From: Acanthosepion esculentum
Lineage: Eukaryota > Mollusca > Cephalopoda > Sepiida > Sepiidae
DNA: 64,000 nt
Assembly (NCBI GenBank): GCA_964036315.1
Contig: OZ038507.1
Coordinates: 62,500,388 to 62,564,387, forward strand
Direction of reading: 5' to 3'
The number at the start of each line of letters is the position of its first letter. The stretch's first letter is position 1. Shown piece after piece: positions 10,503-22,026 of the stretch. Under the pieces are notes generated by a model that saw only the letters and a program-made list of their open reading frames with translations, did not search any database and had not been told where the DNA came from. Position numbers and translations under genes: made by a program.

Positions 10503-10980
10503 TCGAAATGTTGTTTTCATTATATTGAATGAAAATAACACAATCAAGAAGTAATATCTCGCTTGGATCGACGTAGTCATGCTGAAATAGGTTGTAAGCA
10601 GACAAGCTATTGTTCTTAATTTTTTTTTCAAAAATGTATTGGTAGTGATATATATATATTTTTTAAATGTACTACTGGTAAAATGTTTTCAAAAAAAATT
10701 ATTGCTGGTATTAAAACCTATTTTTATACTTTCATAGTGTTTTGACTCCATTTGGTGGTTCACTATTTGCCCATAGCTGTGACCCTGACAGGTGCTACAA
10801 CACCGGGCCAGGGTAGACCTGGGAACACCAGCAATTAAGAGGTGGTTCCACGCTCCTCAAATCTTCTGATTAAAGGCCTTGCTGTCGGATGTAATTTATC
10901 CTCTTACTCAGGACGCGGATGCAGTTTATCTTCATACCCAGGACGTGCCCTCTTGTGGAGAAGTGTGTTCAGTTCCACAA
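10503..10980 (+). repeat. Dispersed repeat R1, 3' part
   Basis: Contains the R1 core GGTTCACTATTTGCCCATAG, then CAGCAATTAAGAGGTGGTTCC, CTTCTGATTAAAGGCCTTGC and ATACCCAGGACGTGCCC. Upstream lie decayed copies of a 28-bp motif (ATTGCTGGTA with TTTTTATA). The same core occurs at 11213-11420 (minus), 27530-27725 (plus) and 36300-36500 (minus). R1 has no coding region or target duplication that I can recognise; it could be a SINE-like or non-autonomous DNA element. Confidence 0.6.
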
Positions 10981-11439
10981 CAAGAAAGCAACTTCAGGAA
11001 GTTAATCAATATTTGATAACAAATATGAAAGTCTTGATATTTTAACATTTTCATTATTATTTCCATCATTCTCAAAATATTATCTTCATAGAGAAAGGAT
11101 GAAAAGCTACCCTGAAAAACCTCTCCGTGAGTCACCGATATCTGATTACGGAACATAAATTCTGTTTAATTTTTGTTAATATTTCCATGTTTATTGCCAT
11201 CGTCTTCAAAATATTAGATTTCTGGGTAGGACAATAAACTATATCCGGCAGTAAGTCCTCTGATCAGGAGACTGGAGGTTTTGAGAAGCGTGAAATCACC
11301 TCTTAACTGCTGTTGTTCCAAGGTTCACCTTGATCCAGGGTGGGAGCAACTCTTAAGGTCCCATGCTATGGGCAAATAATGAACCTCCAAATAAAATTCA
11401 TCAGTACATTTTTATCATAAACACTAAAAAGATAAAAAT

Positions 11440-11700
11440 ACCTTTTCATGGTGGTTATATACCGTACGTATGAACACTAATGGGTATGTCCCAATCCTCA
11501 TAAATAGGTTGGGAACTATTGTAAGTGGGAGGGGTAATATGCTGTCTAAGTAGTCCCCCACTAGCAGTGGTTTACCTACTTCACGCCGCTGGCGAGTATT
11601 GTATTTTGTTGATGCGATAAGGATTAACATTTCATTTCCAACCTCCGTTTTTGGTTATTCTTCATTCAGTAACCTTTTCTAGGCTACAACAATTTACTAT
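11440..11700. repeat. Direct repeat D230, copy 1
   Basis: About 230 bp shared with 12195-12450 at an offset of ~759 bp. Shared landmarks are GTAAGTGGGAGGGG, CACTAGCAGTGGTTTACCTA, CACGCCGCTGGCGAGTATTG and ATTTCATTTCCAACCTCCG. The ends are not TG...CA, so I do not call LTRs. The pLTRs of a PLE or a simple duplication are possible. Confidence 0.75.
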
Positions 11701-12154
11701 TTAATTACTTGTTTGCATCAATAGGAGTAGAACTGTTTGCTTATCGTGCAGTTCACACTCCTCTGCGATCTTTTGAATAGAAGTAAAGGTTTATCCCTTC
11801 TTTCCTGTTTAGGATTCGGTTTCCGGTTCCTTCTAACGTCTACTTCCACACTATTACTTTTAATGTCTCCGACTGAACTCTGGAAAGTTTTTCACTAATT
11901 AAATCTTGACCTCTTCAATGCAACGACAACTGTCAACATCCGTTTCATTGAATTCTGGTCTTTTTATTGTCCTTTCATCCATCAACATTCTTCCAGTTCC
12001 CTTTATTCTCAATAAGTACAGCCCACACAATAAGAAGACCTTTATCCGTGTAACGTGATGTTATGGAAGTTAGAAAAACAGATCATGAAATGTAGCCATA
12101 ACACACACTTAGGTCTTCCCTCAGATTGGTAGGTAGCGTGACCATAGCAGAAAT

Positions 12155-12200
12155 CAAAATATAATAATAATAATAATAATAACAATAATAATAATTATTA
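12155..12200. repeat. (AAT)n microsatellite
   Basis: ATAATAATAAT and TTATTATTATT runs lie next to each other, forming a short inverted pair just before the second D230 copy. Confidence 0.9.
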
Positions 12201-12450
12201 TTATTATTAATTGTTATATAGCGCACCTATGATCAATAATGGAGATGTCTCAATCCTGATAAATACGTTGGACACTATTGCAAGTGGGAGGGGTACTATG
12301 CTGTCTAAATAGTCCACCACTAGCAGTGGTTTACCTACTTCACGCCGCTGGCGAGTATTGTATTTTGTTGATGTTATAAAGATTAACATTTCATTTCCAA
12401 CCTCCGTTTTGGTTATTCCTCATCCAGTAACCTTTTCTAGGTTAAAACAA
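12195..12450. repeat. Direct repeat D230, copy 2
   Basis: Second copy of the ~230-bp repeat described at 11440. It starts next to the AAT tract with GTTATATAGCGCACCTATGA and ends near AACCTTTTCTAGGTT. Confidence 0.75.
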
Positions 12451-12912
12451 TAGTATTATTGTGAAAGTATAAAATTATGTACGAAATATTTACATTTCGG
12501 CATTAAATGACCCATGGAGGTGTTGATATGCAGATAAAACAAAATCAACCAACCAACCATTCAAAATATTATCTTCAGAGAGAACGGTTAAAACCTACTC
12601 TGAAAGACCTCTTTGTAGGTCACTAACATTTGATTACGAAACAAGAGAGTCTCTTTGATTTTGTTATTAGTTCCTATGTTTATTGCCATCAAACTTAAAG
12701 CATTCCCTACATAGGGAAAGGAGGAATCAACTCTAAAAAAACCTTCTGGTAGTTAACCAAAACTTGATTACGAAATATAAAAAATCTCTTTGATTTGTTT
12801 AATAATTCTATTTTTTGCCATCATCCGCAAAAAATTATCTACGATGAGAAAGAATGAAAGAAACTCTGAAGACTATTTGTAGCTAATCGATAATTGATTA
12901 CCAAACAAGAAA

Positions 12913-13464
12913 GCGTAAAAATCACATTTCATGAAAGTTTCACTGACATTCTCCTGCGAACTGGCGTCATGTGCTATTAAGTAATTTATAAAATCAATCT
13001 TGTGTATTAGTCGACCTTTGATCTTTAGTAAAGAAATCATTAACTTACGACTTGTAGAAAACTATCATTCAACCCCAGGATTCAAATGGAAGCGAATACC
13101 ATATTAGATTAACAGAACATCCTGTTTCTTAGCATAGAATAAAATACGTTTTATATAACTCGTAGTGAAAATCTCAATATCTTATATACAAAATACAGTG
13201 TATGTGTGTGTGTGTGTTTGTGCGTGTGTGTGTATCCAAGAAACTCCTCCGATTTCATTGATTCATGGCTCATTCATAAGCCCTAGGAAAGTTAGGCACA
13301 GGGAACGATTTTCATTGAGCTCAGATTCAGGGTTTCCAGATTATGCGAGGTCTAAAATATATACTAATATATTATACTAGCCATTATCGTTGCTTTCATT
13401 ATTCAAGAGGAGTACCTCTTATTTTTATTTTGTATTCAAAATTTCAGCGAGATTAAAATTTTAA
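12913..13464. other. No gene; short (TG)n tract
   Basis: AT-rich sequence with a GTGTGTGTGTG tract at ~13199-13234. Reading frames are short and not recognisable. Confidence 0.5.
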
Positions 13465-13745
13465 GCTAGCTTAAAAGCCTCCCTATCGGGCGGCATTTAA
13501 TCTAGCTCCCGTGGGGAACTCTTCGTTTGGCCATCATCACAATAGCTGAGGAGGAGTAGATGTGATAGGAATCAATAAGCTACAGAAGAACTCAAAATTG
13601 ATCGATGTATTTAAGTATTGACTTAATGTTTAAGCTTGACTTTTAAAAGTCCAACGATAATTCTTCTGCTGCCACTTAATTTAAAGACGATTTGATGTAC
13701 GTAGGTCCTTATCTTCCGTACAATTATTTTCATTTCATGGGTGAC
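13465..13745 (+). repeat. Dispersed repeat D280, copy 1
   Basis: About 280 bp that recurs inverted at 35393-35668. Shared landmarks are TAGCTTAAAAGCC, GATCGATGTATTTAA against GATCAATTTTGAG, TTCTTCTGCTGCCACTTAA, GATTTGATGTACGTAGGTCC and TTTCATTTCATGGGTGAC. No coding potential or terminal repeats were identified. Confidence 0.65.
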
Positions 13746-13974
13746 AAAACAGGAGGAAAATTATAAGACAAAATTAATTTAGTGTAAAGATGGGAAAATA
13801 GAAATTAGAATTAGTTATGCATTCAACATTTCAAGAGTTAGAGAAACATAATAGTTAATTAAGTAAAACCCATATTATGGAACCTAAATGAATAAATGCA
13901 AAATTGGAGCTCATCGAATTCTGAGATTAAAAAGCCCCAGCTCTACTTTATAGTAATTTACACAGTGTTTACTC

Positions 13975-14275
13975 ATTCCCCCACAAGAATGAGATGTGAC
14001 ACAAGGTCTTTTTAAAGTGGGGCCCCGAGCCCGTGCACTCAGGCGGGAACAAAAATTGCCCACAGCCCCCGGAACCGTCGATTGCGCTGGCCTCGGTGCA
14101 CCGATCCTTCTCTCTTGTGCAATGGGAGGGCGCGGCTTCGGGCAGCTGTTCCCTAGGGCTGGGCACCTCTCAGTATTATTTTCTCAGTTGACCCTCTGCC
14201 CTATGACAGAGAAGCCCCTGAGCGCACTCTGTCTAAGGGCAGAGATGCAACTGAGAGATGATAAATAATGTGCAA
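13975..14275. repeat. GC-rich insertion sharing an end with the snRNA-like element
   Basis: A sharp GC-rich block in AT-rich DNA. Its left part (TGTGACACAAGGTC, then TTTAAAGTGGGGCCCCGAG) aligns with the left end of the 7762-8131 element (TGTGATACAAGGTC, then TTTAACGTGGGGACCCGAG). The remainder (about 14060-14270) differs and I do not recognise it. The two reading frames over it, one per strand, look incidental. Confidence 0.5.
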
Positions 14276-15281
14276 ATTACTCAATAGTAATTTACGCGAA
14301 AACAGCTCAATATCTGTATTATATATCATTTACTTCTAGGCAATATCACTCTTCAGTTTTAATTAATTTGCATATTGATTTTAAAAAAGGTCATTTCATT
14401 AATTAACTATCTTTCATTACTGTTCTTTTATTAGAAGATTATTTTGATTTTCATATCAAAAATATTTCTGTTTAAGCATATCGTCTGATATGGTGCAGAA
14501 AAGTGTTTGAAATTTGCATTTTACTTGGCCTTCAACAAGTTGGCATCTATTTGGAAAACTTTCCTTAACTATAACAAGCCAATTCATGAATGAAATGTTC
14601 ATTTAAAATCTTAGATTCAAAGATTTCAAGTAGTGAATATATCTTACTTTGCGAAGCTATAGCAAGCGGGCGAAGTCTGCGAGTATTTTATAAACAGATG
14701 TTTATCGAGCCAAAACCAATTCGTGTCAAACTCGAATGGTAAGTAATGGCATGGAATTTTCCGCTGAATTTTGGCTTTGTTCAGCAGCTATTATTCATGA
14801 TTTATATTCCAGCATTTATTTTAGGGTCAGCAGTATTTGTAATGAAAGTTTTCTTTTTAATAATTACTGATTATCTTAAGCTAAGCACTGGCTTTCTACA
14901 CGCCCTTCGAACCGCACAGTGTTTTTAACCTAATAAATCAATTACATACACATTGAGCCCAAACGTTTGTCTCTCAAAATGTAATCTTAAAAGCATGACT
15001 TATGGACAACCCTTGCCATATTTACACATAACACGTGATCGATAATACACACGCACAGAGACACAGACGCACACATACATACACACATACACAGACGCAG
15101 ACAAAGAAGAAGAAAATATTCAACCTGACAGTTAGAAAAAGGTGCATAAGCCTTTTTTTTAACTTGAGAAATTCAACAGACAATTGATGATACCTCCTGA
15201 CGAGTGGACCGAATGATTGCACAATGATTCGTCTAGGAACAACCGTTGTAGAGGTGCGGAATATAACGTCAATCAGCTCAC
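14276..15281. other. No recognisable feature
   Basis: AT-rich sequence. A 60-codon frame at 14746-14928 is hydrophobic but isolated and has no family resemblance that I can see. Minor CA-rich repeats lie at 15045-15100. Confidence 0.45.
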
Positions 15282-15293
15282 ACATACACACAC

Positions 15294-15380
<87 letters not shown>
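15282..15380. repeat. Compound (CA)n(TA)n microsatellite
   Basis: ACACACAC tract followed directly by about 37 TA repeats. The isoleucine/tyrosine reading frames on both strands come from this repeat. Confidence 0.98.
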
Positions 15381-15383
<3 letters not shown>

Positions 15384-18084
15384 AAATTAAATGTTCATTT
15401 ATAAACAAATTTATTTATAAACAAATTAAATGTTCATTTACAATTCAACATGAATGTGTATGCAATTATTTACGTACTGTCTTTTTGGTTAAGTCATCTG
15501 AAGTTGCGTACCCTCAACTGTAGTTAAGGTTTTAGTTCGATCGAAATTTTTTTACTTAAATAGTAGTGAATATTTTCTTGTTCACTTTAGGTAAGCAAAG
15601 TTTGTTTAACGTTCGAAAATCTTTCTTGGTCACAGAGGATTATTAGGGCCAGTTGTCGTTGAGTCAGTGATGTTCATTTTGCGCGGGAAAGTTATTGTTT
15701 TGAGTAGCGTTGTTTTGTTTGGCATCTCTCTGTGTTCGATCCGCTGACTGACTTGGTCAGTCCAAAATCTTCCTTTTATAAGTTCTCGGATATCAAAATC
15801 GGCTCACAGAGTTTTGGCGCAATTTACTTCTTTTTCCGTGAGCTTTCGAATTTTCGAGCTGTAAGCCAATAGAATTCTCAGATCGGAAATATGAAATTTT
15901 CATTGGATAAGCTAATTTTACGTGGGTGTAAAGAATAGATTGTTCCCACAGCAGGGGTGTTAAAATAATATGGACGATTCCACACAAGCACTTCAAAACT
16001 TTGTTCTTTGAGTTAACATTAATAGGAAATGAAAAACATTATTTAGGTAAGAAAATCAGGTACTGAAAATTGTAATTAAAAATAGGAAAATTTGCGCTGG
16101 GTACTATAAACCCATGGTTAGTGTTCTAGGGTTAATGGTTAATCCAGCCATGGTGGTCGACGTTCATGTTCTAGATCTGCAAGACAAATTTGGCCAGGCT
16201 TACAACGTGTGATGGTTGAGAATGCCTCCATCTCTTTCCTGACCTTGTGCACTTTTATAACCTACTCACTGTCACGAACTTGGCTTTCTCCGAAGCTCTG
16301 CGGTTGACAGCTAGTGTCACAGGCGCAAGTGTGCCTTTTCTGTCTGAAGGTGCAGTCTAATTTAAATACGTGAAAAGTGGAGACTATAAATAGAATAAAA
16401 TAATTTAGTTCTTCATATTCAGCTTCTCTGATTATTTACTCGAGCAATGGCAAGTACGATATTGGTGACGTGATCACATTTTATCTCGTGAGACGTTACC
16501 AGTACTACTAGATATGTGTTCAACGAGATTGTGGCGGACTTCACCACATTAATTTAACTTTAGATTAGGAAACAAGGCTGACGCAAAAAAGAATAACCAA
16601 AAGACATTGTTACACATAAAATATATTTAACAAGATGTTCAATATCAAACAACGATGTGAAGGAAAGCATGCATTTAAGTAAGAAAAGGTAGAATTAACC
16701 AAGATTTGTCTCTCTTTAACTATTATTTTAATGTCCAATGAGAAATAGTCATTTAGTTCAAAGTTCACTGGAAGAATATGCATGAGAGTCTCTTGTAATA
16801 ATTGTTCTTGAAAGATATTGCCGTGTAAGAAAAGTTTATGTGAGTGTGTACAATGTATGTTCAGCATGTGAGTGGTGTGTGTGAGTGGTGTGTGTGAGTG
16901 AGAAAGTTGGCGCATGGTTCCAACTGTCGTGGTTTCGTTTGGCAGTTGAATTCTCACTAATTGGGCTAAGAAAAATCTTGGCTTAAATAAGCGACTATAG
17001 GCTCCAAATCGTTGTGCGGGAAGAATTATTCTTCACATGCAAACGATCTGATTGGTTGACATCGACCAATCAGCGAGCGAGCTTTGGGGAGACTTAAGAA
17101 AGCTTCTGTGATCTGCTTCTCCCAAAAGTGCACAAAATTGACTACTTAAAAATAGAGCGATTACAAAATTGTCGCATTACTGCGATTTGTAAATTGCCTG
17201 TAGGAAATGCATTAGTGATTTATTAACCAATGAATGCTTGGCGTTGTATGTGATTTGTATTTTTGCATGTATGTATGTTCGTGCGTAATAGATCCGCACA
17301 AGATGATTAAGAATGAAAGTCGCATGCAAGACAGGCTGAAATAAAATAGCAAAGCTTTGATTGTGGAAATGTATGTCTTCCATTGACCAGAGAGGCCGCG
17401 TGTCTACATTTTGAAACAAGAAAAATATTACTTACAATATCGGTTGTTGGTTGCGTATGTCATATTCTGGCGTCACTCACGTATTAAAAAAAATGTTTTA
17501 AAAACAAATGGAAGAAGAAACATCACCTTTTAGGACCAGCAAGTGTAGTAAAATTAATTCAGCATACAAAAATATCTCAAAAATCGATAAAAACGATTAT
17601 AAGCAGACACGATGCTTAGGATCAACGTGTAGTACCTGTTCTAGCAACAGTCAGCCGGCCCACGGCTCTAGCTATCATCATCAGCAGATCCAGCCAGCCA
17701 GCCAGCCAATTATCAGTCACAGCACCAGCTCGCCATAGAACGGCGTTCCAGCCAGTCAGTAAGCCATCAACAATGGCTCCAGCAGGCCTCCAGGTCCAAC
17801 CATCCATCCTCGTCAGCAGTGACAATATGCAATTAACTGTCCTTTTCAGGATATCACTGTTTAACGACTACAAAATTGTCCTTTGCAGTACAATGTTCTT
17901 CGCACCTACTGCATGTGCATGCAGAGACATTTTTTGCCTAATGCAATGTAACCCTATTTGTGTTCATGTATTTTCTTTAATGAAATATCTGTTCGCTGGC
18001 CAATATATCAACCGCAACATGCTTTATGTGAAGAGACAAAAAAGAAAGAAGAGGATTTTTGTTGACCGTGCAAGCTTATAGAGT
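15381..18084. other. No supported gene
   Basis: About 2.7 kb of mixed AT-rich sequence. Short direct repeat AAACAAATTAAATGTTCATTT at 15380-15440. GTGAGTGGTGTGTGTGAGTG repeat at ~16866-16900. A CAGC-rich patch at 17640-17740 and two ~100-codon frames (16610-16957 minus, 17773-18081 plus) show no domain that I recognise. A 9-bp inverted CCAAT motif lies at 17048-17073. A single host exon here cannot be excluded. Confidence 0.4.
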
Positions 18085-19165
18085 TGTCAGCTATATCGTG
18101 GTGTTGGTTACCTTCCTGACTAGTAAATACTGGTGTTGGTTACCTTGCTGACTACTGAATAGTGGTGTTGGTCACATTGCTGATTACTCTATAGTGGTGT
18201 TGATTACCTTGCTAACTACTATATTGTTCTGTTGGCTGCATTGCTGACTACTATATAGTGGTGGCGGTTACATTGGTGACGACTATATTCTTATGTTAGC
18301 TACCTTGCTGACGACTAAATACTTGTGTTGGTTCCATTGCTGACTACTAAATAGTAGTGTTGGTTACATTGCTGACTATTATATCATTGCGTTGGTTACC
18401 TTTCTGACTACTAAATACTGGTGTTTGTTACATTGCTGACTACTAAATAATGGTCTTGTTTACCTTGCTGTCTACTAAATAGTGGTGTTGGTTACCTTGC
18501 TGACTACTATATAGTGGTCTTGTTTACCTTGCTGTCTACTAAATAGTGGTGTTGGTTACCTTGCTGTCTACTAAATAGTGGTCTTGTTTACCTTGCTGTC
18601 TACTAAATAGTGGTGTTGGTTACCTTACTGACTACTATATAGTGGTCTTGTTTACCTTGCTGTCTACTAAATAGTGGTGTTGGTTACATTGCTGACTACT
18701 AAATAGTAGTGTTGGTTACATTGCTGACTACTATATCATTGTGTTGGTTACCTTGCTGACTACTAAATAGTAGTGTTGGTTACATTGCTGACTACTATAT
18801 CATTGTGTTGTTTACCTTGCTGTTTACTAAATAGTGGTGTTGTTTACCTTGCTGTCTACTAAATCGTGGTGTTGGTTACTTTGCAGACTACTATATCGTG
18901 GTGTTGGTTACTTTTTTGGCTACTATACTGCGATATCACTTCCATTTTTGGCTACTATAATGTGGCATTGGTTTCGTTCTTGACTAGTATATTGTTTTGC
19001 TACTTACATATTTGACTAGTATATTGTGGTATTTGTTACATTTTTGACTACTATATTGCAGTGTTGGTTACCTTGTTAGCTACTATATTGTGATGTTGGT
19101 TAGATTTTTGACTGCTTTATAGTGAAGTTCGGTTATATTTTTGCCTTGTATGTTCTGGTGTTGGT
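18085..19165. repeat. 32-bp minisatellite, first block
   Basis: Unit of about 32 bp, GGTGTTGGTTACCTTGCTGA then CTACTAAATAGT. It is fairly regular to ~18900 and decays towards 19165. In the centre, two versions alternate (GTTGGTTACCTTGCTGAC and CTTGTTTACCTTGCTGTC), giving a ~64-bp dimer period. Confidence 0.9.
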
Positions 19166-19849
19166 TATAGTGTGAGTGTATATAGTTGTCAGTAGATGGT
19201 GCTATTATTACTGTATCTTTTCTACAGTCAATGTCAGGGGACGTAACTCACTACATATGACTTTGCAATATATTTCCAGGGCCATCTTGGATGCTGCTAT
19301 ATTAATCTTCTCGAGTACCGTTAAAATTTGGTATATACTGTATAATATAACGTCATGTCGTCTTTTATCTATGACTCATTAAATTTCTTAATTATTCCAG
19401 TACATTTGAAGTTACCAATATGACTGATAGGGTAGAAATCTTAATTGGTAATTTTTGTAAAGTTGTAACAAAATTAATTTTTTATGACTGTCTTGTTTTA
19501 CTTTTTTTTCTGTAATTAATAACTGACAGTCGACATGAAAAGTTGATGATTGCGAATGTACAGTGGCAAGCAGAAGAAAAAAGTCAGCGCCCCCTAAAAT
19601 CAATTTATTTAATTTTTATTCTTCATTTAAAATGACATGAGCAAATGGTCTCAAATCACGGTGCAGTGCTGTGTCCCAGTCATGTGATTGCTCAAACCAT
19701 TCTACTAAACCCAGGTAGCCCATTATTTTCTGTCACAGCTCGAAGATTCAGTTCCTTTCTTCAAGACGATATGTGAAGTGGATTTGTATTTGAAGTTACT
19801 TTCTTCTCTCCTTTGCTTAAAGAGGCAGGACCTACAAGGCAGCAGGTGG
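19166..19849. other. Unassigned sequence splitting the minisatellite
   Basis: AT-rich DNA with no gene that I recognise. It is the left part of a ~1.7-kb block that interrupts the 32-bp minisatellite, and may contain the tail of the SINE that follows. Confidence 0.4.
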
Positions 19850-20066
19850 TTTGAATTTGGAGTTTCTTTCTTCTAGACTGGTTGCCACCCAAGGCTACAG
19901 GATCCAGGCTGTCCTTCTATTTTACCCATAGCTGGGGGTAAAAGAGATGGATTTGTACCTTTCACAAGGGTATTAGCACGTAAATGATTGTAATGAACTC
20001 ATCTGGAATTTGAACTCTGCTCTCCGATTCCTATATCCGAATCACTAACCATTATCCGACCTTTAA
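19850..20066 (-). mobile_element. tRNA-derived SINE, second family
   Basis: The minus strand starts near 20066 with GGTCGGATAATGGTTAGTGA (A-box region), followed by a B-box-like GAGTTCAAATTCC. The body has ATTAGCACGTAAATG on the plus strand, an ACCCATAGCTGGGGGTAAAA segment and CTGGTTGCCACCCAAGGCTA. The body and tail, but not the head, recur at 56840-57060. No target duplication was found. Confidence 0.7.
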
Positions 20067-20539
20067 TTTTTCCTAAGTTTTAAATATTTGACAATATATT
20101 TTCATTAGGATCTGTGGTTATTCAGGACTGTAATGGAAGTTGTTGTATTTGCAACAAGAAGTAACACAGTTCTTTCTTTTGCTTGACACTGTATCTGATC
20201 CAAGAAACTTTACCCTCTTTGAGCTTCTTGTTTGATTCTACCCTTATTTGGTATTACAGACTACTGACTGCAAAGAAGCAAAAGGCATCTCCCAAAAGTT
20301 CACAGAGTTAAAGAAAAAAAAAGGAAAGATTTGTTTTCAGAAACGTAAATTATCTCCCCTTTTATTTATATTTTTTTCACAAATAATGATAATGGAAAGA
20401 CTGAATTTTCTATTAGTGTTGAAATAAAGAAATGAATGAAAGTTCATGGAATATATTTGTTAATGTCTGAGTATCCCCTTTTCTCAGTCAAGTAATTAAA
20501 AAGACGCTTAACCAATGTTATTCCATTGCTAAAAACAGT

Positions 20540-20785
20540 TGACACGAATGAAAAAAGCAATGAGAAAATGAAAATGAAAGTAAAAGTAAAATTCCCATAT
20601 AAAAAAAGCAATGAGAAAATGAAAGTAAAAGTAAAATTTCCATATAAAAAAAAAGCAATGAGAAAATGAAAGTAAAAGTAAGATTCCCTTATAATAAAAA
20701 GCAATGTGGAAATGAAAGTAAAAGTAAAGTTGCAATGAAGGAAAAAAGCAATCAGAAAATGAAAGTAAAAGTAAAATTCACCTGA
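20540..20785. repeat. Purine-rich minisatellite, ~45-50 bp, five units
   Basis: Repeated AAAAAGCAATGAGAAAATGA then AAGTAAAAGTAAAATT. The phenylalanine-rich minus-strand frames come from this repeat. Confidence 0.9.
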
Positions 20786-20839
20786 AGAAAAAAAGGGATT
20801 CTGAGCACTTTTGTTTAATCTTTTAGACATTTGCAAGTA

Positions 20840-21620
20840 TTTTAGTTATACTAGTATATTGTGATGTTCGATCCCTTGCTGGCTACAATATTGTGTTGTT
20901 AGTTAGCTTTTAGACTTCAATATTGAGTCATTGATTATATTTTGGACTACTATATTGGGGTGTGTAGTACATTGTTGTCTACTATATTGCGGTGATGGAT
21001 ACCTTTCTGGCTTCTATATTGTTGTAATAGCTACCTATTGGCTACTATATTATAGTGTTGATTATATTTTTTACTACTATATTGTGGTGTTGGTTACCCC
21101 ATTGGCTACTATTTTGTGATGATAATTAACTTTTTGTCTTAAATATATTGTGGTACTGGTTACGTTCTTGTCTACTATATTTTGTTGCTGATTACCTTGT
21201 TGTCTAATATATTGTACTTTGTTGGGTACTATATTATAGTGTTGCTTATCATTTTTCCAGCTATATTGTGGTGTTGGTGGCATTGTTGTCTACCGTATTA
21301 TGGTGTTAGATACATTTATGTCTACTATATTATATTATTGTGTTGATACTCTGGTGTCAGTTACATTGTTGGCTATGATATTGTGGTGTTGAACACTATT
21401 TTGGATACTATATTGTGGTGATAATTTTGGCTATATTGTCGTGAAGGTTACCTATTGACAACTATATTGTGATTGTTATATTTTTTACTACAATAATGTT
21501 GTGTTGATTACCTTGTTGGCAACCATATTGTTGGGTTGTTACATTTTTGCCTACTATATTTTAATGTTGGTTACATTTTTGGCTACTATACTGTGGTGTT
21601 GGTTACCTTTTTGACATCTA
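20840..21620. repeat. 32-bp minisatellite, second, more decayed block
   Basis: Continues the motif of 18085-19165 (GTGTTGGTTAC, GGCTACTATATTGTG) with much more divergence. This suggests that one array was split by the 19.2-20.8 kb block. Confidence 0.8.
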
Positions 21621-22026
21621 TATGTCAGAACCTGAATCTACATTTACTGGAAGATCTGGTGATTAAAAGACTTTCCACACATTTTTTCTGATAAATTGCT
21701 TTCTCTCTTAATTTGAATAGGATTTTTTAAATGACTGATGATTTAGCGTGATGGTGATTGAATGTGTTGTTTTGTAGAAGATCCCTTTTATGTTCATATA
21801 ATTTTTATTTAAATTCCTTATGGTTGCTCCAATGTATTCCTTGTGGTGATAGAGTGAATAGCTCTTTCAGTTTTTAGCTTATTATTTTGTTTGTATTAAT
21901 TAAGTTCTTTATTGTTTTATCGAAGCTTAACGTAAAATTTGTTACAGCTATGAAAAACATGAATCAAACAGCTAGAAAAGCATGAATAAAAAACTTTTTC
22001 CCATCACCAGCTATAGGCTAAATAAC

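Larger units (their letters stand above)
11213..12555 (-). repeat. Dispersed repeat R1, near-complete copy with internal insertion
   Basis: Read on the minus strand, it begins near 12555 with GGTTGATTTTGTTTTATCTG and GGGTCATTTAATGCCGAAAT, and ends near 11213 with the R1 core (GGTTCATTATTTGCCCATAG). Between them sits unrelated sequence containing a pair of ~230-bp direct repeats. The ~130-bp host array stops at TCTTCAAAATATTA (~11212) and resumes at TCAAAATATTATCTTCAGAG (~12561), so the whole block is an insertion. Confidence 0.6.
5205..12912. repeat. Ancient ~130-bp tandem array, split by nested insertions
   Basis: A diverged unit of about 125-145 bp recurs through this span. Its landmarks in order are AATATTTCCATGTTTATTGC, CATCATCCTCAAAATATTA, GGGAAAGGATGAAAGCAACT, CTGAAAAACCTCC and TATTTGATTACGAAACAAG. 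Recognisable blocks lie at about 5205-5250, 6935-6986, 7128-7760, 8135-8700, 9160-9197, 9653-10500, 10985-11212 and 12560-12912. Everything between these blocks is inserted, and the unit often resumes at the base where it stopped. Pairwise identity looks like 65-80 percent, so the array is much older than the clean satellites elsewhere. No coding capacity was seen. Confidence 0.8.

Noticed and set aside
11440..12450. LTR retrotransposon with 230-bp LTRs
   Set aside because: The repeats lack TG...CA ends and no primer-binding site, polypurine tract or coding region was seen.
15022..15523. Ile/Tyr-rich frames on both strands
   Set aside because: They are translations of the CA/TA microsatellite. 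The same holds for similar frames at 32.1, 33.1, 57.4, 62.8 and 63.3-63.9 kb.
17508..18081. Possible host exon (Ser/Gln-rich frame and 102-codon frame)
   Set aside because: No domain, no splice-site support and no conservation evidence available; left as unassigned.
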